A stretch of 64,000 bases of DNA from Pseudomonas sp. PDM15 (lineage in GTDB: Bacteria > Pseudomonadota > Gammaproteobacteria > Pseudomonadales > Pseudomonadaceae). Positions 8,696 to 18,391 of this stretch are shown in pieces; the stretch's first letter is position 1; each line of letters begins with the position of its first letter. The notes beneath the pieces were generated by a model. It was given only the letters and a program-made list of their open reading frames with translations, was not told where the DNA came from and searched no databases. The translations under genes and the position numbers were made by a program. The DNA is taken from positions 682,001 to 746,000 of the forward strand of contig NZ_JACVAA010000002.1 in assembly GCF_014851565.1 (NCBI RefSeq). The letters run 5' to 3'.

Positions 8696-8890
8696 GTGAC
8701 GAAAGACGAACTGCGCACCGAACTGGAGCGCCAGGCGCAACGTTACAAGGATGTTTATGGCGGCGAGGTGATTACCTACGCGGCCCAACCGGACCCCGAG
8801 CGCAAGCCCTGGCGCAAGAAACAGAGCCTGCTGGATCAGGCGTTCCAACAGGAACTGCAAAAGATCGAGCGGGCCCGCGAAGCGGAATAA
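8696..8890 (+). CDS. Small conserved hypothetical protein, GTG start
   Basis: A 64-aa, highly charged protein (many Lys, Arg, Glu and Gln) with no signal or membrane segment; it is predicted to be helical in the C-terminal half. The start is GTG: the nearby ATG at 8694 is out of frame and stops at once. A leader hairpin lies just upstream and a perfect 11-bp stem-loop follows the stop, consistent with a monocistronic transcript. No function is recognised. Small basic/acidic proteins of this type are common in Pseudomonas core genomes. Confidence 0.65.
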   Translation: MTKDELRTELERQAQRYKDVYGGEVITYAAQPDPERKPWRKKQSLLDQAFQQELQKIERAREAE

Positions 8891-8897
8891 GCGATAT

Positions 8898-8926
8898 CCG
8901 CCGTTCAGACTAAGCCTGAACGGCGG
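8898..8926. terminator. Perfect 11-bp stem-loop between convergent genes
   Basis: CCGCCGTTCAG-N7-CTGAACGGCGG lies between the 64-aa gene and the end of the YjgR-like ATPase gene. No T-run, but stem and position fit a shared terminator. Confidence 0.6.
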
Positions 8927-8935
8927 CGCCACTAT

Positions 8936-10432
8936 TCAGCGACGTCGACTCCCACCCAACAGGGACCCCATCAAACCGCGCACCAGTTGCCGGCCGATCT
9001 GATTGGCAGCCTGGCGTACCGCGGTTTTCATTACCTGGCTGGCAAGACTGCCCAGCAGCTCTCCAGCCATGCCACCCAACCCGCCCTCCTCCACCTGGGT
9101 CTCCTTGCCGGCTTTACCGACAGGGGCCTCTGCTGGCGCCTGGGCGGCACGGGCCATAAGCAGCTCATAAGCCGACTCGCGATCCATCGGCCGATCATAG
9201 CGACCCGCCTGGGGCGAGGTGCGCAACAGCTCTGCCCGTTCGGGCTCGTTCAGCGGGCCGATACGCGATTGCGGCGGAGCGATGGCCACACGCTGGACCA
9301 CGGCCGGCGTGCCCTTCTCTTCCAGAGTTCCGACCAGCGCCTCGCCGATGCCCAGCTCGGTGAGCACGCTCAGGCTGTCGAACGCCGGGTTGGGGCGGAA
9401 GCCGTCGGCCACGGCACGCAGGGATTTTTGCTCCTTGGCGGTGAAGGCGCGCAGGCCGTGCTGGATGCGCAGGCCGAGCTGGGCCAGCACCTGATCCGGC
9501 AGATCGCTGGGCGACTGGGTGACGAAGTAGACGCCGACGCCCTTGGAGCGAATCAGGCGTACCACCTGTTCCAGGCGCTCCTGCAAGGCCTTGGGCGTAT
9601 CGGCGAAGAGCAGGTGCGCCTCGTCGAAGAACAGCGCCAGCACCGGTTTGTCGGCATCGCCACGCTCCGGCAACTGCTCGAACAGCTCGGCCAGCAGCCA
9701 CAACAGGAAGGTCGCGTAGACCTTGGGCGCCTCATGCACCAGACGGCTGGCGTCCAGCAGATGGATGCGCCCACGGCCGTCGCGATCGGGATGCAGTATG
9801 TCTTCCAGCTGCAGCGCCGGCTCGCCAAACAACGCCTCGGCGCCTTGCTGCTCGAGGGTCGCCAGGCGGCGCAACAGCGCCTGGGAGGAAGCGCCGGCAA
9901 ACAGCGCGCGATCCTCGCCGAGCATCTCGGGATGGTCTTTGAGGTGATTGAGCAGGGCCTTGAGATCTTTCAGGTCGAGCAGCAGCAGGCCTTCGCGATC
10001 GGCCACCTGGAAGGCAGCATACAGGGCAGCCTGCTGGCTGTCGGTCAGCTCCAGCAGGTTGCCCAGCAACAGCGGCCCCATCTCGCTCAGGGTGGTGCGC
10101 AGGGGATGGCCGCTCTTGCCCGCCACGTCCCACAGGGTCACCGGGTAGGACCGGGGGCTGTGGTTCAGCCAGGGCATGCCGGCGATTCGCTCGGCCACCT
10201 TGCCTTGGGGGTTGCCCGGCGCCCCTAGACCACACAGATCGCCTTTTATATCGGCAGCGAACACCGCCACACCGGCATCGCTGAACGCCTCGGCCAGGCG
10301 TTGCAGGGTCACCGTCTTGCCGGTACCCGTCGCGCCTGCGACTAGGCCGTGACGGTTGGCCAGGCGCAGCGCCTGGGCAATCGGCTGGCCCTGAGGGTCC
10401 GCGCCAAGAACAAAAGAATCGACTACCGGCAT
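8936..10432 (-). CDS. HerA/YjgR-family ATPase (DUF853)
   Basis: A 498-aa cytoplasmic ATPase. Walker A GATGTGKT is at residues 33-40 and the Walker B block reads [12 protein letters not shown]. The body from [18 protein letters not shown] on matches the YjgR/DUF853 branch of HerA-FtsK translocases. Family members are called HerA-like helicases, but a function for the YjgR branch is not settled. GAGGGATGG sits upstream of ATG 10432. It is divergent to the chemoreceptor gene. The C-terminal tail (about 430-498) is rich in Ala and Glu, then basic, ending in GGSRRR. Confidence 0.85.
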   Translation of the reverse strand: MPVVDSFVLGADPQGQPIAQALRLANRHGLVAGATGTGKTVTLQRLAEAFSDAGVAVFAADIKGDLCGLGAPGNPQGKVAERIAGMPWLNHSPRSYPVTLWDVAGKSGHPLRTTLSEMGPLLLGNLLELTDSQQAALYAAFQVADREGLLLLDLKDLKALLNHLKDHPEMLGEDRALFAGASSQALLRRLATLEQQGAEALFGEPALQLEDILHPDRDGRGRIHLLDASRLVHEAPKVYATFLLWLLAELFEQLPERGDADKPVLALFFDEAHLLFADTPKALQERLEQVVRLIRSKGVGVYFVTQSPSDLPDQVLAQLGLRIQHGLRAFTAKEQKSLRAVADGFRPNPAFDSLSVLTELGIGEALVGTLEEKGTPAVVQRVAIAPPQSRIGPLNEPERAELLRTSPQAGRYDRPMDRESAYELLMARAAQAPAEAPVGKAGKETQVEEGGLGGMAGELLGSLASQVMKTAVRQAANQIGRQLVRGLMGSLLGGSRRR

Positions 10433-10449
10433 CTTGCCATCCCTCGGGC

Positions 10450-10477
10450 TAAAGCTTTACTGCAGTTATGTCGCTAT
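10450..10477 (+). promoter_or_regulatory. Possible FliA (sigma-28)-like promoter for the chemoreceptor
   Basis: TAAAGCTT, 12 bp, then GTCGCTAT. This resembles TAAAGTTT-N11-GCCGATAA but is one base too long and matches only five of eight bases in the -10. Chemoreceptor genes are often FliA-dependent, which is the main reason to mention it. Confidence 0.22.
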
Positions 10478-10559
10478 AGGTGGTGTAACTAAGCGCTCGT
10501 GCGTCTTCGCACAGCCACCCAATAAGACTGCTGCCAGACATTACCGGACGCAAGTGACC

Positions 10560-12434
10560 ATGACCCAGAATCTGAAGTTCAGCCACAAGATCCTGCTTGC
10601 CGCCTCACTGGTGGTGATTGCCGCCTTCTCCCTGTTCACCCTGTACAACGACTACTTGCAACGCAATGCCATCCGCGCGGACCTGGAAGACGAGTTGCGT
10701 AGCCTGGGCGAAGTGACGGCAAGCAACATTCAGAACTGGCTGTCCGGTCGCATCCTGCTGGTGGAGAACGTCGCCCAGAGCGTGCAGGACGACACTCCCG
10801 AGACGCTGGCCCGTACCCTGGAACGCAAGGCGCCGGCCGCGACTTTCGACTTCACCTACCTGGGCTCGGCAGACGGCACCTTCACCATGCGCCCGGAAAG
10901 CGAGATGCCGGCCGACTACGACCCGCGCACCCGCCCCTGGTACAAGGACGCCATGACTGCTGGCGGTTCGACCCTGACCGAACCCTACATGGACGCCGCC
11001 ACCGGCAAGCTGATCATGACCATCGCAACCCCGGCGGGCAGCAGTGGCGTGGTCGGCGGCGACCTGAGCCTGGATACCCTGGTGCAGATCATCAACTCGC
11101 TGGACTTCGGCGGCCTGGGCTATGCCTTCCTGGTCAGCGCCGACGGCAAGATCCTGGTCCACTCCAACAAAGACCTGGTGATGAAGACCCTGCGCGAGGT
11201 CTATCCGCAGAACACCCCGCAGATCCGCAGCGAGCTGTCCGAGGCCGAACTGGACGGCGTCGAGCGCCTGCTCACCTTCACCCAGGTCAAGGGCCTGCCC
11301 TCGGTGACCTGGTACGTCGGCCTGTCCATCGACAAGGACAAGGCCTACGCCACCCTGCACGAATTCCGCGCCTCGGCGATCATCGCCACCATCATCGCCG
11401 TGGTCATCATCATGTTCCTGCTGGGCATGCTGATCCGCGTGCTGATGCAGCCGCTGCTGGTGATGGGCAAGGCCATGCGCGATATCGCCCAGGGCGAGGG
11501 AGACCTGACCAAACGCCTGAGCGTGCAGAGTCGCGACGAATTCGGCGAGCTGGCCACCTCCTTCAACCAGTTCGTCGAGCGCATTCATGGCTCGATCCGC
11601 GAGGTGTCCTCGGCCACCCAGCAGCTCAACGAAGTGGCCAAGCTGGTGGTCAACGCCTCCAACTCTTCGATGGCCAACTCCGACGAGCAGGCCAGCCGCA
11701 CCAACAGCGTGGCCGCGGCGATCAACGAGCTGGGCGCCGCCGCCCAGGAGATCGCGCGCAACGCCGCCGACGCCTCGCACCAGGCCTCCGATGCCCGCCA
11801 TCTGGCCGAGGACGGCAGCCAGGTACTGCAGAAGACCATCGTGGCGATGAACGAGCTGTCGGAAAAAATCAGCGCCTCCTGCCGCAACATCGAGACGCTG
11901 AACAGCAAGACAGTGGATATCGGCCAGATCCTCGAAGTGATCAAGAGCATCTCCGAGCAGACCAACCTGCTGGCGCTCAATGCCGCCATCGAGGCCGCAC
12001 GTGCCGGCGAGGCCGGGCGTGGCTTCGCCGTGGTGGCGGACGAGGTGCGTAACCTGGCCCATCGCACCCAGGAGTCGGCCCAGGAAATCCAGAAGATGAT
12101 CGAAGGCCTGCAGGTGGACGCCCGCGACTCGGTGTCGACCATGACCGAGAGCCAGCGCTACAGCGAGGAGAGCGTTACCATCGCCAATCAGGCCGGCGAG
12201 CGCCTGGGCAGCGTGACCCAGCGCATCGGCGAGATCGACGGCATGAACCAGTCAGTGGCCACCGCCACCGAGGAGCAGACAGCCGTGGTCGACTCGCTGA
12301 ACATGGACATTACCGAGATCAACACCCTCAACCAGGAAGGTGTGGAGAACCTGCAGGCCACCCTGCGCGCCTGCGGCGACCTGGAGCAACAGGCCTCGCG
12401 CCTGAAGCAGCTTGTCGACAGCTTCCGTATCTGA
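10560..12434 (+). CDS. Methyl-accepting chemotaxis protein with PctA-like amino-acid-binding dCache domain
   Basis: A 624-aa receptor. TM1 is about residues 10-29, the periplasmic dCache sensor about 35-275, TM2 about 280-305, then HAMP and the signalling domain with the conserved hairpin tip [19 protein letters not shown]. The sensor holds Tyr120, Arg125, Trp127, Tyr128, Tyr143, Asp145 and Asp168, a pattern and spacing nearly identical to the amino-acid-binding residues of P. aeruginosa PctA (Y121, R126, W128, Y129, Y144, D146, D173). An amino-acid ligand is therefore likely. ATG 10560 was chosen because the signal-anchor follows directly. No CheR-docking pentapeptide is visible at the C-terminus. 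Confidence 0.92.
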   Translation: MTQNLKFSHKILLAASLVVIAAFSLFTLYNDYLQRNAIRADLEDELRSLGEVTASNIQNWLSGRILLVENVAQSVQDDTPETLARTLERKAPAATFDFTYLGSADGTFTMRPESEMPADYDPRTRPWYKDAMTAGGSTLTEPYMDAATGKLIMTIATPAGSSGVVGGDLSLDTLVQIINSLDFGGLGYAFLVSADGKILVHSNKDLVMKTLREVYPQNTPQIRSELSEAELDGVERLLTFTQVKGLPSVTWYVGLSIDKDKAYATLHEFRASAIIATIIAVVIIMFLLGMLIRVLMQPLLVMGKAMRDIAQGEGDLTKRLSVQSRDEFGELATSFNQFVERIHGSIREVSSATQQLNEVAKLVVNASNSSMANSDEQASRTNSVAAAINELGAAAQEIARNAADASHQASDARHLAEDGSQVLQKTIVAMNELSEKISASCRNIETLNSKTVDIGQILEVIKSISEQTNLLALNAAIEAARAGEAGRGFAVVADEVRNLAHRTQESAQEIQKMIEGLQVDARDSVSTMTESQRYSEESVTIANQAGERLGSVTQRIGEIDGMNQSVATATEEQTAVVDSLNMDITEINTLNQEGVENLQATLRACGDLEQQASRLKQLVDSFRI

Positions 12435-12620
12435 TCAGTCCGGCGCGGGAATCTCCTGCGCCGATTCATCTTCACCCTCCGGCGCCTGTTGCAGGCGCTG
12501 CCAGAGTTCGGCGGCATCGGGAAACTCGGTGCCGTCGGTTTCTCTCAAGGCATCGGGATCGTAACGCTGCAGACAGCCCTCCCCCAAGGTGGGCGGCGGC
12601 GTAGCCGTACCTCGTTTCAT
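12435..12620 (-). CDS. Small hypothetical protein downstream of purU
   Basis: A 61-aa acidic, proline-rich protein of unknown function. AGGAGG lies seven bases before ATG 12620, a strong ribosome site that supports it as real. It starts 16 nt after the purU stop, so the two are probably co-transcribed, and its stop abuts the chemoreceptor stop on the other strand. No domain is recognised; the middle (about 15-45) could form one helix. Confidence 0.65.
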   Translation of the reverse strand: MKRGTATPPPTLGEGCLQRYDPDALRETDGTEFPDAAELWQRLQQAPEGEDESAQEIPAPD

Positions 12621-12636
12621 CCTTGCCTCCTGACGG

Positions 12637-13488
12637 TCAGTCGAAGACTACCGTCTTGTTGTCATGCACCAGCACCCGGTCTTCCAGGTGATAACGCAGG
12701 CCACGGGCAAGCGCCATCTTCTCCACGTCCTTGCCCAGGCGCACCATGTCTTCGATGCTGTCGCGATGGGTCACCCGCACCACGTCCTGCTCGATGATAG
12801 GGCCGGCATCCAGCTCTTCGGTGACATAGTGACAGGTGGCGCCGATCAGCTTGACGCCACGCAGCGAGGCCTGGTGGTAAGGCTTGGCGCCGACGAAGGA
12901 CGGCAGGAAGCTGTGGTGGATGTTGATTACCCTCCCGGCGTATTCCTGGCACAGCTGCGGCGGCAGAATCTGCATGTAGCGGGCAAGCACCACCACGTCG
13001 GCCCGGTACTCGCCGACCAGGCGCGAGACCTCGGCAAAGGCGGGGGCCTTGTCCCTGGGATCGACCGGCACATGGTGGAAAGGAATGCCATGCCACTCGA
13101 CCATGCTGCGCAGGTCGTTGTGGTTGGAGATCACGCAGGGAATCTCGCAGTCCAGCTCATCGCTGTGCCAGCGGTGCAGGAGGTCGGCCAGGCAGTGCGA
13201 CTCGCGACTGGCCATCAGCACCACGCGTTTCTTCTGCGCGGAATCGGTGATCCGCCACTCCATGGAGAATTCACGGGCGATGGGACCGAATGCCTGACGA
13301 AAACCTTCCAGGTCGAAAGGCAGAGAGTCGGCGCGAATCTCGTGACGCATGAAGAACCAACCACTCTGGTTATCCGAGTGGTGGCTGGCTTCGGTGATCC
13401 AGCCATTGTAGGTAGCCAGAAAATTACTGACCTTGGCGACGATGCCAACGCGGTCCGGGCAGGCGATCACCAGCCGAAAAGTGCGCAT
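12637..13488 (-). CDS. purU: Formyltetrahydrofolate deformylase
   Basis: A 283-aa protein, normal for PurU. Residues 1-80 are an ACT domain (RLVIACPDRVGIVAKVSNFL). Residues about 90-283 are the formyltransferase-like hydrolase domain, with the HHSFLPSF block and catalytic Asp in VTEELDAGPI. It hydrolyses 10-formyl-THF to formate and THF, balancing one-carbon pools and supplying formate for purine synthesis. A 61-aa gene follows in the same operon. Formate and formaldehyde handling also appears at adhC-fghA, 27 kb away, with no direct link. Confidence 0.95.
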   Translation of the reverse strand: MRTFRLVIACPDRVGIVAKVSNFLATYNGWITEASHHSDNQSGWFFMRHEIRADSLPFDLEGFRQAFGPIAREFSMEWRITDSAQKKRVVLMASRESHCLADLLHRWHSDELDCEIPCVISNHNDLRSMVEWHGIPFHHVPVDPRDKAPAFAEVSRLVGEYRADVVVLARYMQILPPQLCQEYAGRVINIHHSFLPSFVGAKPYHQASLRGVKLIGATCHYVTEELDAGPIIEQDVVRVTHRDSIEDMVRLGKDVEKMALARGLRYHLEDRVLVHDNKTVVFD

Positions 13489-13802
13489 GTGGGGAACTCC
13501 AGAACTTTGCGAGGCGCCATTCTAGCCGCAGCCGGGTGAACTTTCAGTACTTACCTCGCCGGCATAGCACCAGTCGACTGAGCCATAACTTGCGCAGCGG
13601 TCACTATTGCCGGGCGCCATGTTGATGGTCACGTGGCTGCACAAATGATGAAACAAACTAGCGTTATTTGCCGCTGCAGCACATTGATCGAATAGATACC
13701 CGCAGATAATTCCCGCAAAACTTTTCCGACTTGTTTACTTGCCCATTACCGCTGTCTATTATTGCCCTACTGACTACTGCAACTGGCCATTGGGAAAACA
13801 AC
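13489..13802 (+). promoter_or_regulatory. purU-mvaT divergent promoter region
   Basis: This 314-bp stretch has no gene. It becomes AT-rich towards mvaT. TATTAT at 13757-13762 is a candidate -10 with a weak TTTACT 17 bp upstream, placing a start point about 35 nt before mvaT. H-NS-like genes are often autoregulated at AT-rich promoters; here that is inference. Confidence 0.35.
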
Positions 13803-14180
13803 ATGTCTCTGATCAACGAATACCGCGCTACTGAAGAAGCCATCAAAGAGCTGCAAGAGCGTCTGAAGAATCTGTCGCAAGACGACAAGCTGAAGAAAGA
13901 GCTGGAGTTCGAAGGCAAACTGCGCACTCTGATGGGCGAATACCAGAAGTCCCTGCGCGACATCATCGCCCTGCTCGATCCGGAGGGTGCCAAAGGCGGC
14001 AAGACCGCTCGCCCAGCCAAGCCGACTGGCGGCAAACGCGCCCGCAAGGTCAAGCAATACAAGAACCCGAACACCGGTGAAGTGATCGAAACCAAAGGTG
14101 GCAACCACAAGACTCTGAAAGAGTGGAAAGCCAAGTGGGGCGCCGACACCGTTGAAAGCTGGGCCACCCTGCTCGGTTAA
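13803..14180 (+). CDS. mvaT: H-NS-family xenogeneic silencer MvaT
   Basis: A 125-aa protein matching Pseudomonas MvaT in length and layout. Residues 1-60 form the charged coiled coil for dimer and higher-order assembly. A basic linker (about 62-85) follows, then the C-terminal DNA-binding domain with KGGNHKTLKEWK (98-109), whose Gly-Asn pair inserts into the minor groove of AT-rich DNA. MvaT silences horizontally acquired and virulence genes. In this window plausible targets are the AT-rich islet at 44-46.7 kb and the AT-rich rsmZ upstream region, as shown for rsmZ in P. aeruginosa. ATG 13803 matches the family start; longer in-frame extension is unconserved. Confidence 0.96.
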   Translation: MSLINEYRATEEAIKELQERLKNLSQDDKLKKELEFEGKLRTLMGEYQKSLRDIIALLDPEGAKGGKTARPAKPTGGKRARKVKQYKNPNTGEVIETKGGNHKTLKEWKAKWGADTVESWATLLG

Positions 14181-14194
14181 TTTCGACGAAAACC

Positions 14195-14224
14195 AAAAAA
14201 TGCCGGCAATTGCCGGCATTTTTT
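14195..14224. terminator. Bidirectional terminator, 30-bp perfect palindrome
   Basis: Six A, the palindrome TGCCGGCAATTGCCGGCA, then six T. Symmetry gives each strand a stem followed by a T-run, serving both mvaT and the convergent sbcB. Confidence 0.92.
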
Positions 14225-14240
14225 ATTCCTCTCTCTTTTT

Positions 14241-15680
14241 CTAGCCCACAACGCAATAGCGCTCACCCAGCAGCCGGGCATGTTCCTGCCAGGCCTGCAG
14301 CACCTGTTGCTGTGCTGGCGACGACAATGGCAACTCCGCTTGCAACGCCAGTTCGAAGTTGGCCAAGGTATTCGGTGCACCCATCGCGCTATTGCTCAAC
14401 CGATCACGACAGAACTCTCGCCAGCGCTGCTGCTCGGCACTAGTCAATGAGACCGGGAAATTCCGCGCGCGATAGCGAAACAGCAACTCGGGCAATCGCT
14501 CATCACTGAATGCCCAGTTATCCCGGGCCAATTGCTCAGCAGAGGAGTGGCGTACTTGCTCGCACAGTCGACGATCGCGATCACCGAGAAAACCCGCGTA
14601 CAGTTGCTGTTCCGGGTCATGCAGCGGCTCGAAGTCGTCCGCCGCATACAGATCGGCCAACTTGTTCTGCCACAACGCCTGCTGCTCACCAAGTGCGGAA
14701 GTCCGCTGCTCGCATTGCGCCAAGTCGATCTGCAGGCGTTCGATGTCGGCAGGGCGTAGCACCTTAAGCGGCGCCACTACTGGGCACTTGTTGATATGCA
14801 GAAGCTTGAGCGGCACCGGCAGCTCACCCTCGGCCAACTCGTCACGCCGGGTGTAAAGGCGTCTGCGCAAGCCATCGGCATCCAGGTCGAACAGAGGCTG
14901 CGGATCGGACTGCAGATCGCAGACGATCAGCGCATTGCGATTGCGCGGATGCCAGGCCAGCGGTAGCACCACTGCCAGGTAATGCCGACTGCCGGCAAAG
15001 CGCCCGGAAACATGCACCAGCGGTTGCAACAGACGAATCTGCTCGGCCACCTTGGCCTTGCTGCGCAGCTGATAGAGGAAGTCGTATAGGCGCGGCTGCC
15101 TGTCTCTGAGCAGGCGTGCCAGACCTATGGTCGCACGCACGTCGGACAACGCGTCGTGAGCCTGGCCATGAGCGATGCCATTGGCCACAGTGAGCCGCTC
15201 CAGCTTGAGCGAGACCCTACCCTCTTCGTCCTGCGGCCACTCAATGCCCTCCGGACGCAAAGCATACGCCGCCCGCACCAGATCTATCAGATCCCAGCGA
15301 CTGTTGCCGCCTTGCCACTCACGGGCATAGGGGTCGTAGAAGTTGCGGTATAGGCTGTAGCGGGTCACCTCATCATCGAAACGCAGACTGTTGTAGCCCG
15401 CGCCGCAGGTTCCAGGCAGCGCCAGCTCGGCATGCACCCGGGCCATGAACTCCGCTTCCACCAGGCCTTTTTCGGCCAGTATCTGTGGAGTGATTCCGGT
15501 AATACGGCAAGCCGCCGGGTGCGGCAGGATGTCATCAGATGGCCTGCAATAGATATTGAGCGGCTCGCCGACTTCATTGAGCTGCTCATCGGTACGGATG
15601 CCCGCCACCTGTAGAGGGCGATCACAGCGCGGGTTGATACCGGTGGTTTCGTAGTCGTACCAGAAGATGCTCGAAGACAA
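14241..15680 (-). CDS. sbcB: Exodeoxyribonuclease I
   Basis: A 479-aa protein, close to E. coli ExoI (475 aa). The DEDD exonuclease domain starts at SIFWYDYETTGI with the first Asp and Glu; HDALSDVRAT is a later catalytic block, followed by the SH3-like and C-terminal helical domains. It degrades single-stranded DNA 3' to 5' in mismatch repair and recombination. The start is judged to be TTG 15680: GGGGAAAG lies just upstream and the family begins a few residues before IFWYD. An in-frame ATG at 15719 would add 13 unconserved residues. Convergent with mvaT. Confidence 0.94.
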   Translation of the reverse strand: MSSSIFWYDYETTGINPRCDRPLQVAGIRTDEQLNEVGEPLNIYCRPSDDILPHPAACRITGITPQILAEKGLVEAEFMARVHAELALPGTCGAGYNSLRFDDEVTRYSLYRNFYDPYAREWQGGNSRWDLIDLVRAAYALRPEGIEWPQDEEGRVSLKLERLTVANGIAHGQAHDALSDVRATIGLARLLRDRQPRLYDFLYQLRSKAKVAEQIRLLQPLVHVSGRFAGSRHYLAVVLPLAWHPRNRNALIVCDLQSDPQPLFDLDADGLRRRLYTRRDELAEGELPVPLKLLHINKCPVVAPLKVLRPADIERLQIDLAQCEQRTSALGEQQALWQNKLADLYAADDFEPLHDPEQQLYAGFLGDRDRRLCEQVRHSSAEQLARDNWAFSDERLPELLFRYRARNFPVSLTSAEQQRWREFCRDRLSNSAMGAPNTLANFELALQAELPLSSPAQQQVLQAWQEHARLLGERYCVVG

Positions 15681-15842
15681 GATGCTTTCCCCGGAAATAT
15701 CGCCGCGGCAGTCTAGCATCCGTCCGAATCCAACCAGCCGCCGCGAAAGCTTGAAATCGCTCACGCTGCCCGACTTGTCGCTGACCCGGTGCGCCTATAG
15801 GATGACCGGATCAGGAATTTCCCACCCACAAGGACAGTAGTC

Positions 15843-16598
15843 ATGAGTGAATCCACCGCTCCCAACCCCTACGCCGCGCCGAGCAGCAACCTGCAGGAAG
15901 CTCACAGCGGTCAGGTGCCGACCATCGCCGAAGCGCTCAGCCGTGGCTATGACTTCAATATCGGCGATCTGCTCAGCGAAGCCTGGCAGCGTGTCAAAGG
16001 CACCAAAGGCATCATCATCGGCGGTTTCATCGTCTTCTACGTTGCCCTGTTCGCCGCCACCGCGGTACTCGGCTTCATCTTTGGTGGCCTGGCGAGCGAA
16101 GACAACATCGCCGGCATCATCATCGCCCAGCTGATCATCACCGTACTGGCCTCAGCTCTGTCCTATCCGTTCCTAGCCGGTCTCAACATGGTCGGCATCC
16201 GCCGAGCTGCCGACCAGCCGGTCAGCTTCAACGAGATCTTCAGCCACTTCGGTCGCCTGGTGCCGCTGCTGATCACTGCCGTCGTGATGATGATTCTGGT
16301 CTACGTCGGCATGCTCCTGCTGATCATCCCCGGCATCTACCTGAGCGTCGCCTACATGCTGGCCATCCCCCTGGTGGTTGAGCGCGGCCTGTCGCCCTGG
16401 CAGGCACTGGAAACCTCGCGCAAGGCCATCAGCCAGCACTGGTTCAAGGTCTTCGGCCTGTTCCTGCTGCTCGGCATCATCATGGGCCTGAGCATGATCC
16501 CGGTCGGCATCGGCCTGATCTGGACCATCCCGCTGTTCATCATCAGCATGGGCGTGCTGTACCGCACCATCTTCGGCGTACTGCCGCCGGCCAACTGA
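15843..16598 (+). CDS. Inner-membrane protein with an NPYAAP N-terminus, unknown function
   Basis: A 251-aa protein. The first 55 residues are cytoplasmic-looking and start with NPYAAPSS, a proline-rich tag seen on several bacterial membrane proteins. About five or six membrane segments follow (near 57-85, 90-118, 140-170, 172-190, 210-235). SRKAISQHWFKVFGLF resembles the conserved block of DUF975/YckC-like membrane families. AAGGACAG lies upstream of ATG 15843. A GC-rich hairpin separates it from the RDD operon, so it is probably its own unit. Function unknown. Confidence 0.75.
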   Translation: MSESTAPNPYAAPSSNLQEAHSGQVPTIAEALSRGYDFNIGDLLSEAWQRVKGTKGIIIGGFIVFYVALFAATAVLGFIFGGLASEDNIAGIIIAQLIITVLASALSYPFLAGLNMVGIRRAADQPVSFNEIFSHFGRLVPLLITAVVMMILVYVGMLLLIIPGIYLSVAYMLAIPLVVERGLSPWQALETSRKAISQHWFKVFGLFLLLGIIMGLSMIPVGIGLIWTIPLFIISMGVLYRTIFGVLPPAN

Positions 16599-16613
16599 TC
16601 CAGTCCAGAAGTT

Positions 16614-16634
16614 CGGGCCGCCTCTGGCGGCCCG
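16614..16634 (+). terminator. Rho-independent-like terminator
   Basis: CGGGCCGCC-TCT-GGCGGCCCG, a nine-bp GC stem with a 3-nt loop followed by ATTGCTTT. It sits 15 nt after the membrane-protein stop. Confidence 0.7.
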
Positions 16635-16691
16635 ATTGCTTTAGCGTCCTGCTGCTGGCTAGCATCAGGCTTTCTTCGATGCAGTCGACCG

Positions 16692-17414
16692 ATGCAGCCT
16701 AATCGCCCCCAGCCGGAACTCCCCGACTTCCCCCTTCTGGATACCCGCCGCCTGGTGGAAACGCCGGAAGGCATCGATTTGATCCTCCGACCCGCCGGCC
16801 TGATGCCGCGTGCCCTGGCCTTCGGCATCGACCTGCTGATCCGCGGCGCCATTCTGGTGGCCGCCTTCGTCATTCTCGGTATCCTCGGCCAATTCGGCGC
16901 GGGCCTGGGCACCATCCTTTATTTCCTGGTCAATTGGTGGTACCCGGTGCTGTTCGAAGTGCTGAATCAGGGCCGCACCCCCGGCAAGAAAGCCATGGGC
17001 CTGCGCGTGGTGCACGACGACGGCACCCCGGTTGGCTGGGCGGCATCGCTGACCCGCAACTTGCTACGAGCCGTGGACATGTTGCCGTTCGCCTATTGCG
17101 TCGGCGCCGTCAGCAGCCTCAGCCATCCGAGCTTCAAGCGTCTTGGCGACCTCGCCGCCGGCACCCTGGTGGTCTACCGCGACGAGGAACTGAAACGCCC
17201 ACAGATTCCCGAGGCGGATGCCGAGCGTGCTCCCTTCCCCCTCAACCTGGCGGAGCAACGCGCCGTGCTGGACTTCGCCGAGCGCCGCGCCAGCCTCTCC
17301 AGCGCGCGCCGCGCCGAACTGGCCGGCATCCTCGCTGAGCCCCTGGAAAGCCTGCCGGAACATGCCGAAACGCGCCTGCACGGCATCGCCCGCGGCCTGG
17401 TGGGCTCGACATGA
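16692..17414 (+). CDS. RDD-family membrane protein
   Basis: A 240-aa protein with the RDD domain at about residues 35-165: PRALAFGIDLLIRG with the Arg-Asp pair, then GRTPGKKAMGLRVV and RNLLRAVDMLP. Two or three membrane helices are followed by a cytoplasmic C-terminal tail of about 75 residues. RDD proteins are mostly of unknown function; some are ion antiporters. It is the first gene of a six-gene operon that ends with MoxR and DUF58, and its stop overlaps the SpoIIM-like start by 4 nt (ATGA). No clear ribosome site precedes ATG 16692. Confidence 0.86.
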   Translation: MQPNRPQPELPDFPLLDTRRLVETPEGIDLILRPAGLMPRALAFGIDLLIRGAILVAAFVILGILGQFGAGLGTILYFLVNWWYPVLFEVLNQGRTPGKKAMGLRVVHDDGTPVGWAASLTRNLLRAVDMLPFAYCVGAVSSLSHPSFKRLGDLAAGTLVVYRDEELKRPQIPEADAERAPFPLNLAEQRAVLDFAERRASLSSARRAELAGILAEPLESLPEHAETRLHGIARGLVGST

Positions 17415-18391
17415 AACAGCACCTGTTCGAACAACGCCATAACGGCGACTGGCAACGCTTCGAGGCGCGTCTGAGCAGTCTGGAAAAAGGCAAGGTCGAG
17501 CGTCAGGATTGCGAGAGCTTCGCCGCCGACTATCGCCATCTATGCCAGCACCTGGCCCTCGCCCAGGAGCGCGGCTACAGCAGCCATCTGATCGACCAGC
17601 TGCAGCAGTTGGCCATGCGCGGCCACCAGCAGTTCTACCGTCACCGCAGCCACTTGGGCGCGCAGATCATCGGTTTCGTCATCGCCGGTTTTCCGCAGCT
17701 GGTACGCCGCGAATGGCGCGCCGTGCTGGCCGGCGCCCTGCTGTTCTTCGGCGCGCTGATCGGCATGGGCCTGCTCACCTGGCTGTTCCCGGACATGATC
17801 TATAGCGTGATGGATCCCGAGCAGGTGCGGGAGATGGAGAAGATGTACGACCCGGCCGCCCGGCGCATCGGCCGCTTCGCCGAACGCGACTCCGGCGACG
17901 ACTGGATGATGTTCGGCTTCTACATCATGAACAACATCGGCATCGCCTTTCAGACCTTCGCCAGTGGCCTGATCTTCGGCCTCGGCAGCCTGTTCTTCCT
18001 GCTCTACAACGGCCTGGTGATCGGCGCCGTTGCCGGCCACCTGACCCGCATCGGCTACAGCGAGACCTTCTGGTCCTTCGTCATCGGCCACGGTGCCTTC
18101 GAGCTCACCGCGATCGCCTTCGCCGGCGCCGCCGGCCTCAAGCTCGGCTGGGCCCTGCTCGCCCCCGGCCGTCTCGGCCGCGGCGAAGCCCTGCGTCAGG
18201 CCGCCGGCAAGGCCATCCAGCTGGTCGCCGGGGTCATACTGTTCCTGCTGATCGCCGCCTTCGTCGAGGCCTACTGGTCGTCCATGACCTACGCCACGCC
18301 CGCCACCAAATACGGGGTCGGGGCCGGTTTATGGTCGCTGGTGATCGCCTACTTCCTGTTCGCCGGACGGACCCGCCATGCGCCTGACTGA
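17411..18391 (+). CDS. Stage II sporulation protein M (SpoIIM)-family membrane protein
   Basis: A 326-aa protein with a cytoplasmic N-terminal third and about six membrane helices. The SpoIIM signature is the stretch from NNIGIAFQTFASG through GLGSLFFLLYNGLVIGA to GHGAFELTAIAFAGAAGLKLG. In non-spore-formers this family appears in MoxR/DUF58 operons, where its role is not established. It starts within the RDD stop (ATGA) and overlaps the DUF4129 gene by 14 nt, showing tight coupling. Likely part of an envelope complex with its operon partners. Confidence 0.88.
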   Translation: MKQHLFEQRHNGDWQRFEARLSSLEKGKVERQDCESFAADYRHLCQHLALAQERGYSSHLIDQLQQLAMRGHQQFYRHRSHLGAQIIGFVIAGFPQLVRREWRAVLAGALLFFGALIGMGLLTWLFPDMIYSVMDPEQVREMEKMYDPAARRIGRFAERDSGDDWMMFGFYIMNNIGIAFQTFASGLIFGLGSLFFLLYNGLVIGAVAGHLTRIGYSETFWSFVIGHGAFELTAIAFAGAAGLKLGWALLAPGRLGRGEALRQAAGKAIQLVAGVILFLLIAAFVEAYWSSMTYATPATKYGVGAGLWSLVIAYFLFAGRTRHAPD

